Shown: piece by piece, positions 25,593-32,460 of the stretch
Layout: the number at the start of each line of letters is the position of its first letter
Numbering within the stretch: position 1 is the first letter of the stretch
Assembly (NCBI RefSeq): GCF_004801405.1
Contig: NZ_SSOB01000070.1
Coordinates: 1 to 32,460, forward strand
DNA: 32,460 nt
Source of the DNA: Cohnella fermenti
Lineage (GTDB): Bacteria > Bacillota > Bacilli > Paenibacillales > Paenibacillaceae
Direction: 5' to 3'
Position numbers and translations under genes: made by a program
Notes under the pieces: model-generated
Database searches by the model: none
Told to the model about the DNA's origin: nothing
What the model saw: only the letters and a program-made list of their open reading frames with translations

Positions 25593-25717
25593 CCCGTTTC
25601 CCCTACCTTTACAACCCAGTCTACTGCTTTGCCATGTCGATTTTTAGGTTTTGTTAAGGTGCTATCGGATATTATGGCAAGATAAAATCGCCGCGTCAGC
25701 GAGAGGGAGATGCACAA

Positions 25718-28700
25718 TTGAACGCTAAACGATGGAACCGGGTGCTGTTGATGACTCTGATTGCGTCGCTTCTTGCCGGTATGGGGTGGTTCCCGCAGGC
25801 CGCTCAGGCGGAGTCTGCGTACACCTTTAGTAGTCCCTACGGCATAAGCTCAGATGAAGACGGAATGTTGTATGTTACGGACATAACGAAAAACGCCGTG
25901 TTTGTGCTGGATTCCGACGGGAACCTGATTCGGACGCTGGGGACGCCGGGAACAAGCGGAGACAGCAATTCGTCCTTGAACTATCCTACGGGCGTTGCCG
26001 TCGAGAAGGTGGATGGGGATCACAAGCGGATTTACGTCCTGGACGCAGGCAATAAGAGAATTCAAATTTTCGATGAGACAGGCTCCTATCTGGATACGTG
26101 GGTTATTCCGAATTCGGATGGCGGTGTCGAAGATATTAAGATTGGGAACGGGAAGGTTTATGTCGTTTCTCAAAATTTCTATATCCATATGTTTAATCCC
26201 GTAGACGGAACGGTGGTAAGCAAGTATATTTATAGCCTTATGAGTAATCGTCGCCCGGTCGGACTGGCTATCGGAGCGGATGGAAGACTGTACATTACGG
26301 GAGCCAAGATCAGTACGACGACCTTGAATAGCGGGATTTATATATTGGATAGCAATGCTAACAGTATTGTGGAAACCATCGATATCGATAGCATGACGGA
26401 CAATTCGAGTCGACTGGCAATGGACCGGAACGGGAAGCTGTATGTGACGGATATGTTGGATTATGCTGTGAAAATATACGATAGCGACGGTACGCCTCTG
26501 CTGACGCTAGGGACACCTGGAATGAGCGGAACCGCCGACAATATGTTTAAGCTTCCGAAGGCTGCGGCGATCGATCAGGACGGGAAGATATATGTGACCG
26601 ATTTATCGGACCATAAGGTGAAGGTTTTCGCTGCGGACGGCACCTATATCACCTCCTATCCTCCGCAAGCATCAGCGTTGCTGAATGCAACGGCCTCGCC
26701 GGGTACGACTACGGGGACGACGGCAGTAACGATAACGTCCCCATTGGGGACAAACAATTACTGGGCCGTGAAGGTATCGTCTTCCAGCCTGTCCACGCCG
26801 AACGTCGGAGACGCAACGCCAACGGGAGAAGGCGTTACGAATCCGTTCACGCCGGGAACGGATATCGGCGGAGTGGACGCAACGACGAACAAGTACGTCG
26901 GTGTGTATGAGGTGGACGCGAACGGCAAGATCGTAAGCTTCAAGCTGATTACGTTGACGGAAGAGGATATTAAGCAAGAGGAGCCTCCGGTTGCCGCGCC
27001 GGTATTGGATGCTGCAGCAGCAAGTCCCGGCAGTGCAGTCGGCACGACCACGGTGACGGTGGATTTGCCTGCCGCCGGCAGCACGTACGCGATCCGCATC
27101 TCTGACAGCCCGCTGTCCACGCCGAACGTCGGAGACGCCGTACCAACGGGAGCGGGCGTTACGAATCCGTTCACGCCGGGAACGGATATCGGCGGAGTGG
27201 ACGCAACGACGAACAAGTACGTGGGCGTGTATGAGGTGGACGCGAATGGCAAGATCGTAAGCTTCAAGCTGATTACGTTGACGGAAGAGGATATCAAGCA
27301 AGAGGAGCCACCGATTGCCGCGCCGGTATTGGATGCTGCAGCAGCAAGTCCCGGCAGTGCAGTCGGCACGACCACGGTGACGGTGGATTCGCCTGCCGCC
27401 AGCACGTACGCGATCCGCATCTCTGACAGCCCGCTGTCCACGCCGAACGTCGGAGACGCCGTACCAACGGGAGAAGGCGTTACGAATCCGTTCACGCCGG
27501 GAACGGATATCGGCGGAGTGGACGCAACGACGAACAAGTACGTGGGCGTGTATGAGGTGGACGCGAATGGCAAGATCGTAAGCTTCAAGCAAATCACGTT
27601 GACGGAAGGCGACATCAAACAGGCGGTTGTGTCTTCAGTGCCAACGACTGCGCCTGCCAGCATTCCGGTAAATCTCGCTATCAAGAATGCGGACAACACC
27701 TCGCTCACTCAACTGAACAGCAAGCTGGGTTCTTCCGTCAAGCTGGAAGGCGAGCTGTTAACGGCGGATGGCAAGACCATTCCCGGCTCAAGCATTAAAT
27801 TCGCGCAAGATGGGACAATTACCATGACTTCGTTGGCTCCCGGCGTATACAAAGTCGTGTTAAGCATCGTTGCGCCCGACGGCCGGAAGCTTGTCGGCAA
27901 TACCGCTGCGATTATCGTCGATGCCAACGGGAATGCCAGTATGGAGTCCGATCTGGTCGATCCATTCGGTGTTGCATCCGACTCGATCACCGGCGAGTCG
28001 ATTGACGGTATGCACATGACCTTGTATTGGGCGGATACCGAATTGAACCGGAGCAAAGGCAGAGTGCCGGACACGGTTGTGGAGTTGCCGCTGCTGCCCG
28101 ATATGCTGCCCAACCAGAACAACAATCCGCAGACAACGAGGGATGGCGGCCAATACGGCTGGATGGTATACGCAGAGGGCGATTATTATTTCACGGCCGA
28201 GCAGGACGGCTACATTACGTACGATAGTCGCAACGACAAACGCGAAGAGCTTCATGGCGACACGAGCTACATCCGCGACGGCATCATCCATGTCGGTGAA
28301 TCCATCGTACGGGCAGATTTCGACGCAGATGCCGCAGTCGTGGAGACGGGATTCCATACGCCTTACTTGTACGGATATCCGGATAAGGAGTTTAAGCCTG
28401 AGCTGGGGATAACCCGGGCGGAGATGGCGGCTATTCTCGCACGCATATTGCCGCAAGGCGACGCGTCTCCGTCTGCGGTCATCCAATCCCAACCCTACAC
28501 CGATGTGGCGGACAAGTATTGGGCCTTCAGAGATATTGCTTATGTTCGTCAGCTTGGCATTATGAACGGCACCCCGGGAAATAAGTTCAATGCCAGCCAA
28601 GCTCTGACTCGGGCGGAATTCGCTCAGATCTTATTCAAGCTTAGTCCATCGCTGCCCGCCAAGGGGATCGTGTACACGGATACCGGCGAGCATTGGGCGA

Positions 28701-28978
28701 AGGACGTTATCGATCGGGTAACCGGCGCCGGACTCATGGACGGTTACGAGGATGGAAGCTTTAAGCCGAATGCCCCGGTGACACGGGCGGAAGCGGCAGC
28801 GATCATCAACAACTATCTGCAACGCAAGCCGGTGAACGCGGATACGTCGAGATTCATTGATGTCCCCGCAGGGTATTGGGCAGCGTCCGACATCGCGGAA
28901 GCATCGTTGCCTCACCATTACTCTTTGTTGTCCAACGGCTGGGAAGTATGGGAACCCGAAGAGAGCAACGCTAACTGA
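25718..28978 (+). CDS. S-layer-anchored NHL-propeller surface protein with three long internal repeats
   Basis: A 1086-residue exported protein. The TTG start is preceded by AGGGAG and opens a signal peptide ending near AQA-ES. Residues about 35-315 are NHL-type beta-propeller blades (repeated GKIYVTDLSDHKVKVF-like segments). Residues about 322-635 are three near-identical units of 107-108 residues with VGDAVPTG and NPFTPGTDIGGVDATTNKYV. Residues about 640-870 look like beta-sandwich modules. The C-terminus carries three S-layer-homology domains (from about 880, with ITRAEMAAIL, LTRAEFAQIL and VTRAEAAAII), which bind pyruvylated wall polymer. It is likely a structural or ligand-binding wall protein; the ligand is unknown. 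The gene is monocistronic, converging on a two-component pair. Confidence 0.88.
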   Translation: MNAKRWNRVLLMTLIASLLAGMGWFPQAAQAESAYTFSSPYGISSDEDGMLYVTDITKNAVFVLDSDGNLIRTLGTPGTSGDSNSSLNYPTGVAVEKVDGDHKRIYVLDAGNKRIQIFDETGSYLDTWVIPNSDGGVEDIKIGNGKVYVVSQNFYIHMFNPVDGTVVSKYIYSLMSNRRPVGLAIGADGRLYITGAKISTTTLNSGIYILDSNANSIVETIDIDSMTDNSSRLAMDRNGKLYVTDMLDYAVKIYDSDGTPLLTLGTPGMSGTADNMFKLPKAAAIDQDGKIYVTDLSDHKVKVFAADGTYITSYPPQASALLNATASPGTTTGTTAVTITSPLGTNNYWAVKVSSSSLSTPNVGDATPTGEGVTNPFTPGTDIGGVDATTNKYVGVYEVDANGKIVSFKLITLTEEDIKQEEPPVAAPVLDAAAASPGSAVGTTTVTVDLPAAGSTYAIRISDSPLSTPNVGDAVPTGAGVTNPFTPGTDIGGVDATTNKYVGVYEVDANGKIVSFKLITLTEEDIKQEEPPIAAPVLDAAAASPGSAVGTTTVTVDSPAASTYAIRISDSPLSTPNVGDAVPTGEGVTNPFTPGTDIGGVDATTNKYVGVYEVDANGKIVSFKQITLTEGDIKQAVVSSVPTTAPASIPVNLAIKNADNTSLTQLNSKLGSSVKLEGELLTADGKTIPGSSIKFAQDGTITMTSLAPGVYKVVLSIVAPDGRKLVGNTAAIIVDANGNASMESDLVDPFGVASDSITGESIDGMHMTLYWADTELNRSKGRVPDTVVELPLLPDMLPNQNNNPQTTRDGGQYGWMVYAEGDYYFTAEQDGYITYDSRNDKREELHGDTSYIRDGIIHVGESIVRADFDADAAVVETGFHTPYLYGYPDKEFKPELGITRAEMAAILARILPQGDASPSAVIQSQPYTDVADKYWAFRDIAYVRQLGIMNGTPGNKFNASQALTRAEFAQILFKLSPSLPAKGIVYTDTGEHWAKDVIDRVTGAGLMDGYEDGSFKPNAPVTRAEAAAIINNYLQRKPVNADTSRFIDVPAGYWAASDIAEASLPHHYSLLSNGWEVWEPEESNAN
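26683..27622 (+). repeat. Three tandem near-identical coding repeats (324 and 321 bases)
   Basis: The marker CTGTCCACGCCGAACGTCGG recurs at 26789, 27113 and 27434, giving periods of 324 and 321 bases. The three-base difference removes one Gly codon in unit three. Units two and three are nearly identical at DNA level; the start of unit one is more diverged, pointing to recent duplication by unequal recombination. Confidence 0.9.
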
Positions 28979-28993
28979 TAGTGTTGCAAATAA

Positions 28994-29025
28994 AGCAACG
29001 CGGGACATGCGCCCGCGTTGCTTTT
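28994..29025. terminator. Bidirectional terminator between convergent genes
   Basis: AGCAACGCGGG (28994-29004) pairs perfectly over 11 bases with CCCGCGTTGCT (29012-29022) around a seven-base loop. T-rich tails follow on both strands (TTTTAG on plus, TTTATTT on minus), so it serves both the surface-protein gene and the response-regulator gene. Confidence 0.88.
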
Positions 29026-29027
29026 AG

Positions 29028-30140
29028 CTATAATCGACTATACCACGCGGCCAGCTCCGCCGAAGGCTGAATATCGAGTTCTTGCTTCAACAGCGCTTCA
29101 TACTGCTTGTAGCGCAATTGGAGGGAGAGCCTGTCCTTCAAAGCGGCAAATCCGCGCATAAGCAGCATATTCGCCTCTTCATCCAATTCGTTGCGCCGAA
29201 CCAACCTTCTGGCAATCTGAACGGCCTGGCGAATCTGATTATTGGCTAGCAGCTCATTGACCAGACGCTTGGCGAACGCGTCGTAGACATCGCTGAGCCG
29301 CTCTCGCTCCGCAAACGCCCACTCGTACGGTTTGTCTTCGAATAAATCGCCTGCATATATTTGCTCGACGGCTATCGCGGCCTCTGCATTGGTGGCATCG
29401 ATAGTGCGGAACCCGGATGTTCGCTCTTCGAATTCGATAAAATCGACCTTGATGGATGCCAGACTCATCTGATAATATTCCCGGTCGGAGGCAAGGATGT
29501 CCTTCATTCCATGCGCAGACAGCGTTCTGCGAAGCTGGTACAGCGCAGTATTGAGATACAACTCCGAATTTTTCTCTTCCCGATCATGGAACAGATCTTC
29601 CAGAATGCGGACTTTGGCCGTGCGATTGCCGCGACAGAGCAACAAGTACGCGAACAGCTCCCGACTTTTGCGGGACATCCACTTCAGCGATTCTCCTTGC
29701 TCGCTGCTGATCTGCAACCCACCCAGGCCGGCAACCGACAATCGCTTCGCCATGTCCGCGTTGCCGGAACCGGGCTTCTCCGCCCGCGCTCTCATCGCTC
29801 TTGCTATCGTTTCTTCCAACCTTTTCCCGGAGATGGGCTTCACAATATAATCCAACGGATAAGCGTCAAAGGCATCCAGCGCATACTCCTTGTGGGAGGT
29901 CACGAACACGATGTCCAGATCCGCGTTCATCTTCCGCAATTCAAGAGCTAATGCCAGTCCGCTGTCCTCCGCGATCTTGATATCGATAAAGGCAAGCTCC
30001 ACGTCATATTGCGCGGCGAACGCAACCGCCTCTGCACGGCTGCGCACCATCCCGACGATGACCACGTTCTCGATTCGCGACAATAGCTGGCTCAGTGCCG
30101 TCAGCATCGCCTGCTCGTCGTCAATAAGCAACACTTTCAT
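29028..30140 (-). CDS. Response regulator with SARP-type winged-helix and BTAD output
   Basis: A 370-residue regulator. The receiver domain (about 1-120) has Asp7/Asp8, phosphoacceptor Asp53 in FIDIKIAEDSG, and Lys101 in IVKPIS. A winged-helix DNA-binding region (about 150-235, with RKSRELFAYLLL) is followed by a bacterial transcriptional activation domain of helical repeats (about 240-370). This output type resembles SARP activators of actinobacteria but is fused to a receiver, as seen in Paenibacillus. ATG 30140 is preferred because AAGGA lies just before it; an upstream in-frame start at 30182 lacks a site. Its start overlaps the kinase 3' end by 20 bases, so the two are coupled. Targets are unknown; the convergent surface-protein gene is one possibility. 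Confidence 0.88.
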   Translation of the reverse strand: MKVLLIDDEQAMLTALSQLLSRIENVVIVGMVRSRAEAVAFAAQYDVELAFIDIKIAEDSGLALALELRKMNADLDIVFVTSHKEYALDAFDAYPLDYIVKPISGKRLEETIARAMRARAEKPGSGNADMAKRLSVAGLGGLQISSEQGESLKWMSRKSRELFAYLLLCRGNRTAKVRILEDLFHDREEKNSELYLNTALYQLRRTLSAHGMKDILASDREYYQMSLASIKVDFIEFEERTSGFRTIDATNAEAAIAVEQIYAGDLFEDKPYEWAFAERERLSDVYDAFAKRLVNELLANNQIRQAVQIARRLVRRNELDEEANMLLMRGFAALKDRLSLQLRYKQYEALLKQELDIQPSAELAAWYSRL

Positions 30141-31902
30141 GGCTGTTCCTTTCCGAGTCTGCCGCGCGAAGCGAGAAGGCAAACACCGTTTGCCGGCGCG
30201 GCACGCTCTCCACCCAAATTTGTCCGCCGCTCATCCGCACGAATTGTCGGCAGACCTGCAAGCCCAATCCGGTTCCTCTCTCCCCGGCAGTGCCCGTTGT
30301 GGACGCGGCGAATCTCAGCGGATCGAACAATTCCCGAACCCGTTCTTCCTCTATGCCCACACCATTGTCGATGACCGATACGATCACCTGCCCAGCATTG
30401 GCTTCAGCGCTAACGAGAACTGTCCCGCCCCGCTCGGTGAATTTGATCGCATTCGTCACCAGATTGCGCACGATCAGATTGACGGCTTCCCTATCCGCAT
30501 AAACGTTAAGATCGCTGGCGATCTCCGCATGCATAGCGATTCGTTTGGCTTCGCTTTTGATTCGCAGCGTATGAAGCACTTCCTCGACGACATCTGTCAA
30601 TCGCAATCGTCTCGGCTGCAGCAGCATGCCGTCCTTCTGGCTGCGGAACCATTCGAGCAAATTTTCGACCATCGCGAACGTATTTTGAACTTGCCCGCTT
30701 AAGGCATCGATCACTTCTTGATGATTGAGGGGAAACGTCGCTTTATCCGCTTCCAGCACTTCAAGCAAGCTGGCCTGGACCGCCAACGGATTCCGGATGT
30801 CGTGGGAGACGATCGCGAACAGATGGTCTTTGAGCTGATTAAGCTTAACGATCTGTTCCATCTGCCGCTGCTTCTCGGTTATATTGAACAATACGGATAC
30901 GGTTCCTTGTCCGGCCCCTCCCCGGGAGGCGAGCGGATACACCTTGACCGAATAGACCCGCTCTTCTCCGTTCACCCGGGCGGCAATCTCGAGCTCGCTC
31001 GTCTCCATTCGCTTGCAGGCACGCAGCCATTCCGGCCAATTGGCCAACAGCTTGTCGATAGGCTGTCCCGCAATCGAGCTGACCAAGTTGATCATGCTGA
31101 CTCCCGCCCCCGCTAATAAGGGCTCGACATACGCATTGCTGTCAATAACGCTTCCTTCTCGATTAACGATGAGTATCCCTTCTTCCATCGTCTCCACCAC
31201 CACGTTTCTGGCGAGCGGCACGACCGAGAACATCCGGTAACGGATCACGATCCACAGCATGGTCATTCCCGCGAATCCGCAATACACCGAGATAGGAAGC
31301 AGCCAAGGCGCGAAGCCGGGATAAACGGACTTGGCAGCCTCCGTCGCAGCGGGGATACAGCCGCACAATACCAACAGCATACCGGGCTTGCGCAGCTCGG
31401 GACGAACGCGGCGCAGATAGACAAACAAATAGAAGACGCAAGCGGCAACAAGCAGATAACAGATAAGCGTAAACGCAAGCGAGTAGACGGTTTTGCTTAC
31501 GGCCAGATGCCCCTGGTCCAGCTCTATTTTCCCAAAAATCAGGTGGTGATACGGGTTCGTCCATACAAGAATCGACCAGAATACGAAGATCGAAGCGATC
31601 TGCAGCATTCGAAACGGCCGTAAATACTCGTCTCTCCCGAACAAGGCCAGCACAAAGAAAATGACCATAGGCACCACAAGCAACAAGCTGGTTTGTTCCA
31701 TATTACGAAACAGTATTTTGGCAGATAAGCTTGCACTGTTGATCTCCATGATCACACTTCCGGCATAAATCACGCGGCAAGCCATCACCCAGGCGAAGTA
31801 TCGGATTCCTCGTTCCTGCCTGTACAGGAAAGCATAGCATAGAAACGCAATCATCAAAAAAAAGGAAACGAGCATGATCACATTGGATAGAGTTACACTC
31901 AT
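30121..31902 (-). CDS. 7TM-sensor hybrid-free histidine kinase with PAS domain
   Basis: A 593-residue kinase paired with the SARP-type regulator. An N-terminal region of seven hydrophobic helices (about 5-225) matches the 7TM histidine-kinase sensor layout (PF16927 type). A PAS-like domain (about 230-345, with MEEGILIVNREGSVIDSNA) precedes the HisKA helix with His367 in IVSHDIRNPL. A HATPase domain follows, with N-box LIVRNLVTNAIKF, G1 VIDNGVGI and G2 GERGTGLGLQV. The ATG at 31902 is supported by AAGGAGAT upstream; the in-frame start at 31947 has no site. The membrane sensor suggests detection of a small or membrane-soluble molecule, which is not identified. No promoter could be assigned with confidence. 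Confidence 0.88.
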   Translation of the reverse strand: MSVTLSNVIMLVSFFLMIAFLCYAFLYRQERGIRYFAWVMACRVIYAGSVIMEINSASLSAKILFRNMEQTSLLLVVPMVIFFVLALFGRDEYLRPFRMLQIASIFVFWSILVWTNPYHHLIFGKIELDQGHLAVSKTVYSLAFTLICYLLVAACVFYLFVYLRRVRPELRKPGMLLVLCGCIPAATEAAKSVYPGFAPWLLPISVYCGFAGMTMLWIVIRYRMFSVVPLARNVVVETMEEGILIVNREGSVIDSNAYVEPLLAGAGVSMINLVSSIAGQPIDKLLANWPEWLRACKRMETSELEIAARVNGEERVYSVKVYPLASRGGAGQGTVSVLFNITEKQRQMEQIVKLNQLKDHLFAIVSHDIRNPLAVQASLLEVLEADKATFPLNHQEVIDALSGQVQNTFAMVENLLEWFRSQKDGMLLQPRRLRLTDVVEEVLHTLRIKSEAKRIAMHAEIASDLNVYADREAVNLIVRNLVTNAIKFTERGGTVLVSAEANAGQVIVSVIDNGVGIEEERVRELFDPLRFAASTTGTAGERGTGLGLQVCRQFVRMSGGQIWVESVPRRQTVFAFSLRAADSERNSHESVAY

Positions 31903-32460
31903 GGGTGCCAGGATCTCCTTACAAAGAGAAGCATCTCTATTGATCATACTATTCTTTTATAGTTCTTTCATAGCCGCCTGTTATACTGATTTTTGCCAAA
32001 AACCGGGACGGAGCATAATAAATATTCCCCGCATGAATCGGAACCATCAAGAAATTGTTGCAGCAAGATAGACAGCAGACGTTGATTCTGCCCTTGGCAA
32101 CGAGATCGATAAGTTGTTTGCAATACCCCATATAAAATTTATCGAATCTGGAAGAGTTCACGCCGAGACAACGTGAGCTTTTTCTTCGTGAAGAACAAGG
32201 CGCTGCCGCGGACCATCGCAGGGCTGCATTCCTTTGTGTCGAGCTTTGACGGCTGCAATCTCCCTGCAGTCGCACCGAGGAATTGCTTTGGAAGTTCATT
32301 GCGTATTATTCAAACGTATAGTAGAATTCATGCTATATAAATTGAACTGAAGACTTTACTACTCGAGTTGGTTCAAGTTAACAATCGATCGATTACCTTT
32401 TGAGGGTAACGATTAACTTGTTTGATGAAATCAGTGACATGCTTGCGAATGTGATAGAAC
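31903..32460. other. Intergenic stretch without a convincing gene
   Basis: No frame here has both a start signal and protein-like content. On the minus strand a frame ending with a stop at 32139 reads protein-like residues (FLGATAGRLQPSKLDTKE, later GSALFFTKKKLTLSRRE) for about 55 codons but has no start codon near 32310, so it may be a gene fragment. Near the right edge, 32380-32391 is a perfect 12-base palindrome (AATCGATCGATT) next to a TTACC/GGTAA hairpin. Their roles are unknown. Confidence 0.5.

Noticed and set aside
26683..27622. CRISPR-like periodicity
   Set aside because: Units are over 320 bases, coding and nearly identical throughout; there are no short repeats with unique spacers.
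26672..27708. Two long minus-strand frames across the surface-protein repeats
   Set aside because: They exist because the repeat units lack stops in those frames; they repeat with the same period and have no start signals. The plus strand has a signal peptide and SLH domains.
31949..32299. 116-residue minus-strand frame upstream of the 7TM kinase
   Set aside because: No ribosome-binding site, Ser/Arg/Cys-rich composition, and a different frame in the same stretch looks more protein-like.

Overview
The window looks like chromosome of a Paenibacillus-type bacterium (Bacillota, Paenibacillaceae). The pointers are strong Shine-Dalgarno sequences, TTG/GTG starts, lipoproteins with short lipoboxes, an LplC/LipO-type sugar importer, S-layer-homology anchoring, copper-amine-oxidase-type stalk domains and SARP-output response regulators. 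This placement is inferred from gene content; no database was searched.

Layout. (1) 1-9467 is a carbohydrate-use locus: importer permease and solute-binding lipoprotein, a DDE transposase on the opposite strand, then a large secreted heparinase II/III-type polysaccharide lyase coupled to a class I mannose-6-phosphate isomerase. (2) 9495-10035 holds a frameshifted IS630 relic and a terminator. (3) 10127-14863 is a same-strand cluster that reads as an envelope methionine-repair module: a secreted stalk-domain protein carrying a 16-Met/14-Asp repeat, a two-component system whose kinase has almost no external loop, CcdA, a TlpA-like thioredoxin lipoprotein and a lipoprotein MsrA-MsrB fusion. (4) 14864-15874 is mostly gene-poor. 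(5) 15875-21246 contains an Rpn-type PD-(D/E)XK nuclease, a 1325-residue SF1 helicase with a C-terminal phospholipase-D-like nuclease domain (Mokosh type II-like defence candidate) and a small unknown protein. (6) 21441-25495 is a peptide-export cassette: a 45-residue double-glycine-leader peptide with only three residues after the GG, a transcription terminator, a cytoplasmic parvulin-like protein, and a C39-peptidase ABC exporter with two N-terminal cyclic-nucleotide-binding-type domains. (7) 25718-28978 encodes a giant NHL-propeller/SLH surface protein, convergent with a 7TM histidine kinase and SARP-type response regulator (29028-31902). (8) 31903-32460 has no convincing gene.

How genes work together. 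In (3), electrons would pass from cytosolic thioredoxin through CcdA to the TlpA-like lipoprotein and on to MsrAB, which repairs oxidised methionine outside the membrane; the Met-rich protein is a natural substrate, oxidant sink or metal binder. In (6), the C39 domain should cut the leader after GG and export the tail, with the parvulin-like protein acting on the substrate in the cytosol. The three-residue tail and the nucleotide-binding domains recall the cyanobacterial HetC exporter rather than an ordinary bacteriocin system. Modules (3) and (6) are the most interesting; (5) is a probable defence gene. All functional statements come from motif reading alone.
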